A stretch of DNA of 64,000 bases from Pascua guehoae (taxonomy: Eukaryota > Basidiomycota > Tremellomycetes > Trichosporonales > Trichosporonaceae): positions 919,011-983,010 of the forward strand of contig BCJX01000014.1 of assembly GCA_001600415.1 (NCBI GenBank). The letters run 5' to 3'. Under the pieces are notes generated by a model. It was given only the letters and a program-made list of their open reading frames with translations, did not search any database and was not told the DNA's origin. Below are positions 45,559 to 56,791 of this stretch, in pieces. Position 1 is the stretch's first letter; every line of letters starts with the position of its first letter. Made by a program: the position numbers and the translations under genes.

Positions 45559-48500
45559 AGGACCGCGTTGGGAGGGGGGGAAGGTGGCAGGGACCGGTGG
45601 GCGGTCCGAGAGAGTGGCGAGATGGGGAAGAGGTGGAGATGGGGCACGCGAGGAAGCGCGTGTTAAGTGTCGAGCAAGCGTGGACTAGTCTGGAGTGTCG
45701 AGTAGATAGAGGGTGCGAGAGACAAACACCCGGGGGGCACTACTGGGAGCCGTGGTCGATGCAATCAATGCCAAGCAAAGAAATTCAGACGCGTCGTTTC
45801 TGGCTTGCAGAGTTGGCGCCCAGCTGTCGCGTCGGTTCGGTTTCGGTACGGCGGGCGGCGGCGGTGGCGCAGGTCGTGCTTGGAGACAATTCAACAGTGT
45901 GTGTGGGTAGTACGTAGTAGTACTAGTATGTGTCGCGTTTCGGAGGACGACAATGGGGGGAGGGGGTCGATGGAGCAAAGAGACGATGGGGAGGGAGGAA
46001 GAGGAGTAGTGTAAAGGAGAGACGTGGGTGGGGGGATATGTGCAACAAGTGGGAACAAGCAGTGTCGTGTCTCAAATGTGTAAACAGCTACCCACGACTG
46101 TTTTCATCCTTGCTTCCCAGTCCGTCCGGGAACCAGGTCTGTCGCCGCAAACCTACAGTAGTACCTACCTTTCCGGTCCCTGGGTTTGCGAGGGGGGCAG
46201 GCAATGGCTAGCTAGCGGCGACTGCGATAAAGGCAGACCACAGACCACGGGACAGGACACAGGACACTGACGGGCAGCAGGCACTGCATGAATGAATGCA
46301 TCCAGAACAAAAAAAAAATAGAGGGCCCTTTTGCATCTCGCTCGTCTCCCCTGCATATGTTTCCACCTCGTCCCAACGCCAACGCCACCCACCACCCCCA
46401 GCCCCACCGAGCACGCGCCCAGGATGCATCGGATGCGCCATGCGCCACTTTGTACGCCACTGTACGCCACATGCAAACCTAGTCGATGTCAGAGTACACT
46501 AGGACGCAAACGCCAGTCTCATACCCACCCTCCTCGCGCACTCGGGCACTCGCTTCTGCACTCGTGCAATCTCCCCACGCGACCTGACACCCATGTCCTG
46601 GCTAGTCGCTACAGCTAGTTGTCACTAGTCTGTATCCGCTACTTTGCTAGCCTTCTAGCGTCCTGGCTTCCTAGGTGTTAGCTGCATCACGCCATGTCTG
46701 ACTGCCCTCCTGCCTGCCCGCCTGCCTGCCTGCCTGTCGCAGTCGCGCACCAGCACCCAGCACCCCGCACACAGTGACACACCCACACCCACACGCACTC
46801 TCCCCGCCCGCGCGATGTGGGAATCACCCATGTCCCCAATTAAAGTTGTACAGCATTCCCCGGGGCGGGCTGCGTACTCCCCGCTGCCACCGCTGCTTAC
46901 GACACCTTGCAGCGAACAGACAAGCCACTCTTGGTGGGTGGTCCCGGTTGCTCGACTGCCACAAGTGCAGCGTGGTCCAGAGCTCGATCCGGACACGGGT
47001 AGTTCAAGCTCTGGGTAGTCTGCTCTAGGTTGGCGTAGCAGTGGTGCTACGTTGCTTCCGAGGAGCCGGATGGCAAGCGCCAAACGTAACCCGGGGAATA
47101 AATTGGCCCCCAGTCATCATGCTTGACTGCCTTTGTGGCAGCTCCACACCACAATTGACACGGTGCAACCTTGTGCGCTTGTGCAATTCTACACTGCAGT
47201 GCTGTTCTTAGGAGGCCCGAAACTCTGTCTTGCTCCCCTGGGATTCAAGGGCGGGTCTGACGTGTGTTCGCTCACATGTTACTCGGGTCCTCGTCGGGGC
47301 CCAACGGTGTAGCCAAGTAGTTTGGACCTGTAGGCCCCATTGCCCAAGCCAACCCCAACTCCAACCCCCGAGCCCAAGCCCGAGTCCAACCCCAAGTCCA
47401 AGTCCAAGCCCAAGCCCAAGGCGAGTCCACCACCCAGTCCCCACTGGGTGACAGCACCGACAGCAGCAGGGACCCTACAGTCCACCGCCCTGCGCTACTA
47501 ACAAAGTGTCCTAGCCCATGGGCGTGTGAGGGATTAGAGGACGCTAGTGGGTAATATGTTACAGATTGCCGAAACACAACGCGCCTCCATCCATTGGCCA
47601 GCACCCATCCATCCCTCAGACTTCTAGGATGTATGGATGTACAAGATCCAAACCGCGATAGCTCCAGCTCGAAGTCTGCTCGCTTCCTGCCCACGCGCCC
47701 GGGTGCTAACCCACTCAGGCTGCATGTTGCACCACCTGCTCGTGTGGCGCGATCCGATCGCGCGCCTCTGTCTCAAGCGTGAGCCTGGGCCAGATTGCAG
47801 CCACCGCGTTCAGGCACGCGTCGTTATCAAGGACACATGGACGCGTGCATGCCTGGCGAGGGGGGCTTGTTGAGCGCCAGAGCGTCACAGCAAGTCGTGT
47901 ACTACTTTGCAGCAGATGTTCGGGGAGCACACTGACATGACCCGCTGAGGGACAAGGTTGAAGTGGACAGAACAGCAGTCCGCCCAGTCCGCAGCAGGGG
48001 CCAGCAGCGGCGGGCAGCGGCGGGCAGCGGCGGGCACGCATGCTAGGCCCCCATCGGCGGAGGGTGGAGGGTGCTTTGGGCCCGTACTTTGTGTACGCAG
48101 AATGTGAGGAAAAGGTTGGATGCGGCGCAGGGATGCTGAGGCACGTATCTCTTCACGTCTGCTCGTTGCGCGCTCGGCAGAGAGAAATCTAGGCAGTGTC
48201 ACCCACGCCCCTCCGAACCTTTTCCTCTTGCTGTACTCGAGTTGTCCGGGAGGGCTGGGCAAGCTGGGTGTTTGGCTTTAATCGCTGGGCATCGGACTGG
48301 GCATGCTGAGCATCGCCCTAGTACTGGTGAATACGTGAGCGTGAGTCGTGTACCGTGAACGCTGGTGTATGTGGAGTGTGAATGCAGCCGCAATCTCGGA
48401 CTGTTGGGCATGGCGCATGCTGTGCACGCTGTGCTTGTGCATGCCGTGCGAGTCGAGTTTGAGTTTCCGACATTGCAATCGTCGCGTGGCGTTGGTCATG

Positions 48501-48795
48501 TGCTGCGCGATGCCATGAGCAGTGCACGCCATGATTGGCCAATGAGCGTGAATGAGCGTGAATGACTTTGCAGACCGAGGCGATGCACCATACTAAATCG
48601 CGCCGTCAGCTTGTCCGTCTCGGCCGCGAATGGAATGGTCGGCTGACCTCGCCGCGTGCGCGTCATCGGGCGGTGCTGTACATTCTCAACAAGCCACATC
48701 GCACTGCCACTGCCAACTGATAGCTGATAAATAACCATCCATCCACCTGCATCCCATCCACCCTTCTCTCCGTTGCCATCCACATCTACAACGCA
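45559..48795. other. 3.2-kb gene-poor region between divergent genes
   Basis: No supported gene lies between the glutaredoxin start and the VWA-protein start. It contains an A-run near 46309-46318, short ctagctag-type repeats near 46205-46215 and 46598-46632, the CCAAGC minisatellite at 47343-47420, and a gcgtgaatgagcgtgaatga direct repeat near 48543-48563. I looked for tRNA B-boxes and found none convincing. Confidence 0.5.
47343..47420. repeat. CCCAAGC/CCAACYC minisatellite
   Basis: This is an imperfect tandem array of 6-7 bp units (cccaagcc, aactccaa, agtccaag) in the gene-poor region. The opposite strand reads as Gly-Leu repeats, a compositional artefact. Confidence 0.8.
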
Positions 48796-51284
48796 ATGGG
48801 ACTCGCAAAGGCGATCAGTGCGCTCTTGTCCCTCCAAAGCTGACGGCAGTATTGGCGGGCATTGTCATTGTCGTGGCGAAAAAGTACAAAAAGCACCAAG
48901 CCGCCCAGGCCCAACAACAACAGTCGCACGCGGGCGCGTACGCTGCGAGCGCCGGCGCGATTGCTGGCGCGGCGTACGGCGGCGGCGGCGGCGGCGGCGG
49001 CGGGCCAGCGGGACCGTCGCCGGACGACATTAAGCGCATCCTGTGGAAGTGTGTCCAAGATGTAAGCTGGACCTGGGGTAAAAGAGCCAGCGTCTCGTCG
49101 CTCNNNNNNNNNNNNNNNNNNNNNNNNNNNNNNNNNNNNNNNNNNNNNNNNNNNNNNNNNNNNNNNNNNNNNNNNNNNNNNNNNNNNNNNNNNNNNCCCA
49201 CCCCCCCGAGATGTCAACTGACCCCCAAGCAACACCTGCAAGCATTCGTCGCACCCCAGGGCCCGCTCAACATTGACGCGATTGCGTACAATATTGCGTC
49301 GTCGGGGTCGGTGCAGGAGCTGAGCGCAAAGTGGCGGCTGCCGCCGGCGGTCGCGATTGAGCTTGCGCAGATTGGGCTGTTTAATGTGGTGCTCCTCCTT
49401 GATGACTCGGGGAGTATGCATGAGGGCGACCGCAGGGCGGATCTCAAGACGTGAGTTGGGTGGGTGGGGTGTGGCATGGGGTGTGGGGTGGGTGCGGGGT
49501 GTGGGGTGGGGGGGTATGACGGTGTGGGTTGTAAGGGATTGGTTGTGTGGGTGTGGGTTGTGTGTGTTGTGTGTTGTGTCGGCAAGAGGCCGGGCGGGAG
49601 GCCGGGCAGGAGGCCGGGCAGGAGGCCGGGCAGGAGGCCAGGCAGGAGGCCGGGCAGGAGGCCAGGCAGGAGGCCGGGCAGGAGGCCAGGCAGGAGGCCG
49701 GGCAGGAGGCCGGGCAGGAGGCCGGAGGGTCATGAGGTCTTCTGGGACACGCCCCCCGTCTGCGGGGTTGGCGGCGCAAGGAGGGCGAGGGTGGTGGGGA
49801 GTTGGGGTGTGCGGGCAGGCACCAGATGCCATCGAGGGATGGATCGGTGCGTGTGGGTGTTTGGGCGTCGGGGGACGAGGTCGGGAGTGTGGTTGCGTCC
49901 ATGGCCCTACTCGAGGCGCGATGGCTTGCGTCGGAGTGGAAAGGCACTGAACGCGCATTGGACTTATGGTTGGCTGCGCGGACACGCGGTTGAGTTGCGG
50001 GCACAGCGGGCATGGGTGCTGTGGCGAACGACGACGTCGTCCACAATCCCACCGCTGAGCATAGCCGAGTCCCAGCGCAGACCCCGACGCGTCGCCTTTC
50101 ATGCAGCAGTACAAAGCACATGCTAACAGACAGCATTGCCGCAAAGGTGGCCGGGGCGTGCAGCGTGTTTGACGACGACGGGATCGAGATCCGGTTCATC
50201 AACGACTCGAACAAGAATGGCAGCGGGATCGACTCTGAAGAGTCTGCCATGCGCTTTATTGACAAGATCAAGTTTAGCGGCGGGACGCGGCTGGGGACGG
50301 CGCTCGAGACCAAGATTCTGAAGCCTCTGCTGATTGAGCCTGCGCGGCGGGGGAATCTGCGCAAGCCCCTCTTGATCATTGTCGTCACGGACGGCGAGCC
50401 CATGGGCGAGTCAAAGGACAAGTGTGAGTGGCAACTAGTAGCGCCCAGAGTGTAGACTGTGGCTGACGTCTAGTGCCCCAGGCCATTGCCGATGCGCGCC
50501 GCGCCCTGATGCAGACGCCGTGTAGGTCCCCGCGCCCGCGTGTGCTGACGCCAGACGGACCCGATGCCGTGTCGTACCAGTTTGCCCAGGTCGGCGACGA
50601 CAAGGCCGGTGAGTAGGACACAGTGGGAGGCGTGGCGTGTAACAAACACCCGTCTGCTCACACCCCAGCACAGGCATTCCTCTCGTCGCTCGACGAGCAC
50701 CCCGTCCTCGGCGGCCTCGTCGACCAGACCATGGACTACGACTATGAAAAGGCAGAGGTCAAGCGCAAGACGGGCGAGGACCTCACGCCGCAAATGTTCT
50801 TTATGAAGCTCCTCCTCGGCCCCATTGACACGTGCGTCCGTACTAACCCGGTCGTTGCGCTCGTGCGCCCAGCTGACCCAACAGGTCATGGGACGGCAAG
50901 GACGAGGCACAGCGGCCCCAGCGCCAGAATACAGGCGGCTACCAGCAGCAGCAACAGCAGCAGCAGCAGCAGCCATATTACCAGCAACCCCCGGGCCAGT
51001 ATGGCCAGCAGCAAGCGTACGGCCAACCTCCGCAGCAGGCCTACGGACAGCCACAGCAGGGATACGGACAGCCATATGGCCAGCAACCCCAGGGTTACGC
51101 CCAACCAGGCTACGGCCAGCAACCAGGCTACGGCCAGCAACCACAAGGCTTCGGGCAGCAGGCGCCATACGGCCAGCAACAGGGCTATGGTCAACAACAA
51201 GGCTATGGCCAGCAACAAGGGTACGGCCAACAGGGATACGGCCAGCAGCAGCAGGGGTACGGCCAGCAGCCACAAGGGTGGTAG
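48796..51284 (+). CDS. VWA-domain (copine-like) protein with Q/G/Y-rich tail
   Basis: Protein of unknown role, about 469 aa. Exons: 48796-48817, 48850-49061, 49230-49450, 50134-50423, 50474-50521, 50555-50608, 50669-50831, 50885-51284. The VWA fold has an intact [16 protein letters not shown] (DxSxS), SGGTRLGT (Thr), IVVTDGEP (Asp). Flanking blocks [25 protein letters not shown] and [24 protein letters not shown] fit the fungal VWA family that ends near [16 protein letters not shown]. The last 110 residues are a prion-like tail of QQ, GYGQQ and PYGQ units. The N-terminus [23 protein letters not shown] could be a membrane anchor. Two introns are only 32 and 33 nt; the second is needed to give [12 protein letters not shown]. 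The assembly gap (93 N) lies in intron 2. Confidence 0.87.
49104..49196. other. Assembly gap of 93 N within an intron
   Basis: The donor GTAAGC at 49062 and the acceptor AAG before 49230 flank the gap, and joining them gives [16 protein letters not shown] in frame. The gap is therefore intronic and probably hides a repeat. Confidence 0.8.
49582..49729. repeat. 12-bp GGAGGCCGGGCA minisatellite in intron
   Basis: About 12 near-perfect copies, with aggccaggc and aggccgggc variants alternating, lie in the 683-nt third intron of the VWA gene. Confidence 0.93.
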
Positions 51285-51378
51285 AGTTACAAGGGTGGTA
51301 AAGCTACAAGGTGGTAAAGCTAAGGGTGGTAAAGCCACAAGGGTGGTAAAGCTACAAAGCTACAAGGGTGGTAAAGCA
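51271..51378. repeat. Tandem ACAAGGGTGGTAAAGCT repeat across the VWA stop codon
   Basis: Roughly six degenerate 16-17 bp copies begin at the last codons of the VWA gene (caagggtggtag, stop) and continue into its 3' flank. The stop codon itself lies in the first unit (ggtggtagagtt versus ggtggtaaagct). Confidence 0.85.
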
Positions 51379-51594
51379 GCTACAACTACAAGTATTGTGG
51401 CCGCGCCTTCCTCGTCATTCACCCCCGTCTCGGCTCCATACACGCAAGCGAGGCGTTTTGATATCGTTTCTGTACACTCATGGCTCCATACATGCGAGCC
51501 TGGTTTGTATGTATCCCGTCCGAGCATTTGGGGCGCGCGGTCGTTACGCTGGGGTGCTGGGTGTCACGTTGCGCTGGGTGTTACTGAGCAGACC

Positions 51595-51648
51595 CTGGGA
51601 CGCTGGGACGCTGGGACGCTGGGACGACGGGACGCTGGGACGCTAGGA
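51595..51648. repeat. CTGGGACG octamer array
   Basis: There are six to seven copies of ctgggacg, with variants cgacggga and ctaggacc at the end, in the 3' intergenic region. Confidence 0.9.
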
Positions 51649-51916
51649 CCGGCCGCTGGGAGGACGCAGGGAGCTGGGTCGACACAGGGGCAACATTGGC
51701 CGACGGTCAGTGGCAAGCCATGCGGCCCACGTGCCCCCATTGAACCGGCACGCACGTCCGCACGAGCAGTTGAGCGCAGAGACGAACACTGCAGGGGCAT
51801 CTTTGCCGCACCCCATCCAGGCATTGAGATTTCGACATCGCCGCGGTGCAGCTGTAGCCTTGCCAGCATGGCGGACCCATACAGACCCCGGCGGCCCGGC
51901 GGCCCCTCGGACCCAG

Positions 51917-51954
51917 GGGCGGGTTACCACGCCGATCGGCGTGGTAACCCGCCC
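51917..51954. repeat. 38-bp perfect palindrome
   Basis: Arms of 19 bp with no loop: gggcgggttaccacgccga followed by its exact reverse complement. It lies between convergent genes, more than 600 bp from either stop. No flanking duplication or transposon end is apparent. Confidence 0.95.
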
Positions 51955-52925
51955 ACCGTCCAGTGCATCAAGCCGGCAGTTTGGCTTCACGCCCCCCTGT
52001 GCCCCGTGGATAGGGGGAGGGCCATGGAGACGTCTGGCGTGGTCTTTGTGCAAGTCATGTCATGCCGTGCAAATGGATGGGTGGCCGGGTGGGTGGGCGC
52101 AGTGGAGGGTATACGCCGTGTCTTGCTGTGCGATGCCATGTGGACTCGTCGGCGGTATGTGCACGGCGAAAACGACTCCGATGCACTCGACCACGATGGG
52201 GCGTGACGGGGTCGGGCAGCGCCGTCGATCACTGCGTTCGGCTCTGGTTCAACCGGCGGACGGGCCGCGTTCCAGACCACGTCACGGTGGCCGTGCTGTC
52301 CGAGCCAACACTTGGTGAACTCCGCAAACCCCGGGACAGTGTTGGTCGACGACGGCCTTGTGCTGAAGTCTTGTGAAGGGGACGGTGGGGGGGACGTTCC
52401 ATCATTCTCTTGTTCCTCGCCTGGGCCTCGCCTCACGACCACTCCATGATTTCACAGGATCCAGCGTCGGCCCGAAATGTCCAGTTGGCACCTGCCGCGC
52501 CCTAGACTCCACCACACACCCACGAGCTCAGTGACGAGAAACGAGCCGTGCTCATCAGTAGCTAGACTGTATCAGTGTCCTCTCGTCCGGCCAACGCCCT
52601 GAGTTTCATTCTCAGATCATAGCTTTACCCCAAGCGCACCTTCAGTACCCCCCTCTGCAGCCCAAAAGGGGTGACCCCCTTGCACCCCCCACCCTTCATC
52701 CCACCACATGAGCTACCGTCGCCTGCATGCTAAATGAGTTTAGGCCCCATGAAAATGCTTTGTTGTTATTGTTGGGGGTTATATACAATGCGGAATGTTG
52801 GCCAGGTGTTCTGGCGAATGGTCGAAACTATGCTTGGTTGGACCAGGACTTGGACAGATCCTCGCTGCGGGGTCAGTGTACTGCTTCCTTTGCCATACTG
52901 CAGTGCACGATACATACCGCACAAC

Positions 52926-54659
52926 TTACGCCTTGGGGGCGCTCGTGGTGGCCTGAGGGGCGGCCGCAGGGGCGGCGGCGGGGGCAGCCGCAGGGGCAGC
53001 CGCCGCAGCGGCGGGCGCGGCAGCCACGGCGCCCTCAACCGCGTCCTCACCCTCGATCGGCTTCATCTCCTGCGCGACCTTGGCAGTAATCTTGCGGTCG
53101 CCAATGGCGGTGCCGTTGATCTTCTCGACGGCCTCCTCCTGCTGCGCGGGGTCGGCAAGGACAACAAAGCCAAAGCCCTTGGAGCCGCGGAAGGGGCGGC
53201 GGTTGGGGAGACGACGGAGGCCGCGGATAACGTTGGCCGACTTGACCTTGATCGAAAGGTCGGCAAAGATGGCGGCCAGGCCCTCGTCGTCAATGGTGAA
53301 GGGGAGGTTGGCGACAAAGACAGTGTCCTACAGTGTCAGCTCGAGCTCCCGACCTTCGTCTTCCTTGCGTCGCTCTCGTGGCACTCACCTTGCTGACCTC
53401 GCCGGTGAGCTGGAGACGAGGCTTGCGCTCCTTGGGCTCCTTGGGCTCGGCATCGACAGCGTCGATGCGCGCCTCCTCCTTCTTCTTGGGCTGCTTGGTC
53501 TTCTTGGGCTTGGCCTCAGCCTCGGCCTCGTGCTCGGCGTCGTGAGCTGCGTCCTCGTCGTCGTCAGGGCCACGGCGGCGGCCAGAAGCCTTCTGGACGG
53601 GTTAGCTCTGTAGGGTTCAGCAACACCCACCTTGGCCGTCCTCTTCTTCTTGGGCTTGGTCTTGTCCGCCGACTTGTCGGTGTCGCCGCCGGTAGTGTTA
53701 CCAGCGGCGTCCGAAGCCGCCGAGACCTCGGCACCCTCCGCCTTGGCCTTGGGCTCCTTGGGGCGGCGCTTGGCAACAAGGGCAGCCCTGCGCTCGGCGT
53801 TCTCCTCCTTGGAGCGCGCCACCTCGAGGGTAATCTTGCGCTCGCCAATCTCTGGCGGGTCAGCTGTGCGTGTTCATCTGCGTCTACCCACCAGTGTCGT
53901 TGAGCTTCTCGACGGCGTTCTTGGCGTCCTTCTCCTCCTTGAAGACAACAAACGCGTAGCCAGCAGGGCGGTGGCTCTTGAAGCGCGTGGGGAGGATCAC
54001 GGCCAGGCTGGCAATGTCAGTCTTGTCCAAACGCGCACACACAACGTCTCATGTGCCTGACGTACATTTCGCCGGGGGTCTTGGCAAAGTGCTCGCGGAC
54101 CTGTTCCTCGGTGGCCTGGGTGTGTGTGAGCCCTGACCTCGTCGCCGGTTGAAAAAGTCTCTAGCTTACCGAGAAGGAGAGGTTACCGACGTAGACCTGT
54201 GCTGTTAGCTACTGCAATGGACAACATTCGGCGCGCCGCCTTCCTTCCTTTCGTGGTGGGCGTGCGACCTGCGCTCGGAGAAGCCCGGAAATCGCGCCCA
54301 TCACACAGTTGTGGGGTACAAAGGGCACCGCCGGACGTGGTGGCATCGCACGTGGGGGAAAGACGGTGGCGGCGTGCTGCATGGGGGGCCGAGGAAGGAG
54401 ACTGAATACTCACGCGGAAGCCGACATCCTCGGGGATAGTCGTGGCAGCAGCCGGGGCCGCCTTGTCCTGGGCAGCTGCGGCCGGGGCAGCCGGGGAAGC
54501 AGCAGCGGCGGCAGCCGCAGCAGGCGCCGGCGAGGCAGCAGCAGCAGGTGCCGGGGTCGCGGCAGGCGAAGGGGTCGCAGCCGCAGCGGGGGCGGGCGAA
54601 GCAGCAGGGGCGGGGGAAGCCGCGGCGGCGGGGGCCTTGGTCTCGGGGGTGGCGGACAT
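52926..54659 (-). CDS. Two-RRM RNA-binding protein
   Basis: Probable nuclear RNA-binding protein of about 421 aa. Exons: 54414-54659, 54170-54196, 54066-54115, 53892-54007, 53631-53851, 53389-53592, 52926-53327. The N-terminal 75 residues are almost only A, P and S. RRM1 is split over four exons: RVYVGNLSFS-ATEEQVREHFAKTPGEI-LAVILPTRFKSHRPAGYAFVVFKEEKDAKNAVEKLNDTEI. A basic/acidic linker (KPKKKRTAK, KPKKTKQPKKKEE) separates RRM2: DTVFVANLPFTIDDEGLAAIFADLSIKVKSANV and GFGFVVLADPAQQEEAVEKINGTAI. The tail is A/P-rich. A 27-nt exon encodes only VYVGNLSFS. Resembles S. pombe Rnp24-type proteins; target unknown. The stop TAA overlaps a GTAAGT, but the resulting 32-nt intron lacks a branch motif, so I kept the stop. 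Confidence 0.87.
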
Positions 54660-56791
54660 TGCTGTAGTCGTCGTGGAAGGGTAGTCGTGTGCTGCGGCGA
54701 GCTTGTGTAAACGCGGGGGTAGTCTTGCGCGTGTGGGCGGGGGTGGGGGGTTGAAAGGAGGGGGGGTGTTGCGTGTGTAGCTCTAGCCCGTGATCTGCTC
54801 TTGGTAGTCGTTGAAGAGGCTGAAGAGAAAGAGGAAAGGAAACAAAGAAGTAGGCGATGGGGGAAGGTACCACTGCCAGCCAGCGACGGCCACGCGCCCA
54901 GGTGGCAGGTGGTGGCAGGTGGGCCATGGACCGGCCGTACAGCGTACAGTCAGTCGTACCAGCCCGTGCCAGCGGCCAGCGTGCCAGGTGTGCCAGGTGT
55001 CCAGCAACCGCCGCCGGAGGGGGATGATCAGCCCACTGCAGCCGCTGTAGTGGTCAGGGCCGCCAGGGGCCAGGGGCTAGGGGATGATGCATGAGAGCCA
55101 GCTCGAGCCGTCTAGCAGTCTCCCCAGCTCCCCATCGGTCTTTCCCCTCTAGCCAACCATGGCCGTCATGGATCCCACAGCCAGACCCAGACCTGGGCCC
55201 AAGACGCCACCCGCGTACCGGGCGTGCGTGCCAGACCACTGACCCACTCTGGCGCATGGGCATTCTAACGCGGGCGCGTGTCCCACGATCACAACCTCTC
55301 ATACCGTACCCCCTTTTCACCACCCCTGTGCTTTTGCGCTATGACGCATCTACAAAACTCATTTGCCACAACCGAAAAGGCACAGGCCCATTGTACGGGG
55401 AATTCGGCATTTGTGCTCAGGTACGCCCTTGCGATGTGTGACGTCAGGGGCAAGTGAGCTATGACCTCGTCATTGTGGCAGACATGGGTGGCACTTGGCA
55501 CACAACCAAGGGGCAACCCGGACATGGGAGGCAGCTCACCGACTGGAGTTGGTCACATCGGCAACACGCGTTGTACAACACTCATATCCTCATGATGTTT
55601 ACCGTGCCATTCCTGGGTATTGGAGCATAAGTTATTAGGTGCTCGTATCAGAGAGAGCGCACAGGGGGCTGATGATGGCGGACAGCCAGAAACAATTCAC
55701 CTCCCGTGATGTGTCCTTCCTGTTCGGCCTCTGTCCCAATTGACTCCAGTACATCCCATAACGCCCTCCTCTCCGGGTGTCCTAGATCGGTAATAAATCA
55801 ATCAACTACACTCCCAATGAATGAGTCCCGGATGTAGTCCGACCTCTAGACATTCGAACTCGTACTGTGAGCGGCCACAGACATCCTGGCAGGCCTTGTC
55901 TAAGGTTCTGGCACATGCACGTCGGCAGACAAACGTGGAAAGCAGCTGGAAGAAGGAAGAAATCTTCGTGAAGGTGACTGTGACGGGTTCTGGAAACGCT
56001 GGAACAGGGGGTATGTGCAGTTTCTCTCACCTCCGCGTACCAAACCGGGCGTGCCCCAAATGATGTGCCGATTGCCCCAGCGTCCGTTCTGTTCCAACGT
56101 CAAACCACGACCTGCCAATTATCTGGGAGACTGAATGAGAGAAAGCCTCTTGAACAACTCTACATGCATTCCCAGTTGACAGTCGCGTTACTAATGTATT
56201 CTTGAGTATGACAGCTCCTATGCTCTTCGGGCTCTTGAGACTCAACGACCTCACGAGTCACACAAGGATTGCCTTCCTCGGTTCCTTTTGCCTGTCTGGT
56301 ATTGACATCATAATCACTGATCAGTCATAGCCAACTCGTCATGCCACGCTAATAATCCAATAAAACCGTCTCGATACCCTGTTGTTATCTGGGATCAGCT
56401 TCAGCTCCCTCTGTGTGCGCTGCATTTCTCCCAAGTGTGTTGGCCAGGATCTTCGGGCAAGTCTGCATTTCGAGAGTGCGTAGCTGTGCATTGCATACTG
56501 CTTGCGGCATGTAGCATGTAGCATGTAGCAACGAGGGTGCCTGTCTGCGTGCAAGAGTGAGTGAAAAGGGGCGAGGTGTGAGCATGGCTAGCATGCTCAC
56601 CATATCACCTGGGGCGCAAGGGGCAATCGATCCACGAGGCACACACCAGCCGGTGACCCAGGGCGGATCATTCACAAGCACATCCTCTCATTTCCTTTTC
56701 CTCCATCTTCCCATTCTCTTGTCACTGCTCCTTCATCTTCTTACCATCCTCCCTTCCTTTCCTCTCAACTCCCACTTTCCATCACGACAAG
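54660..56791. other. 2.1-kb divergent intergenic region
   Basis: No supported gene lies between the RRM and zinc-finger start codons. Features: direct repeats caggtggtggcaggtgg (about 54899-54920) and gtgccaggtgtgccaggtgt (about 54980-55000), a lower-GC block at 55.4-56.5 kb, catgtagcatgtagcatgta (about 56508-56528), and a pyrimidine-rich leader (56690-56785) directly before the zinc-finger gene. The region holds promoters for both genes. Confidence 0.5.

Larger units (their letters stand above)
51285..52925. other. Intergenic, convergent 3' flanks of VWA and RRM genes
   Basis: There are about 1.6 kb without a supported gene. It holds three notable elements listed separately: the ACAAGGGTGGTAAAGCT array, a CTGGGACG array and a 38-bp perfect palindrome. 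Confidence 0.5.

Noticed and set aside
47208..47444. Gly-Leu-repeat open frames on the minus strand
   Set aside because: They are produced by the CCAAGC minisatellite and have no splice partners or domains.
49464..50126. Long frames with [10 protein letters not shown] or [10 protein letters not shown] repeats in the VWA gene
   Set aside because: These are translations of a 12-bp repeat inside an intron; the flanking exons join in frame without them.
52894..52925. A 32-nt intron at the end of the two-RRM gene, using the GTAAGT that overlaps its stop codon and adding MAKEAVH
   Set aside because: There is no CTAAC or CTGAC branch motif before the acceptor, and the simpler stop gives the expected A/P-rich end.
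55845..55900. A TTCGAAT element resembling a tRNA T-loop
   Set aside because: The flanking bases do not form a T-stem and no A-box or acceptor stem could be found.
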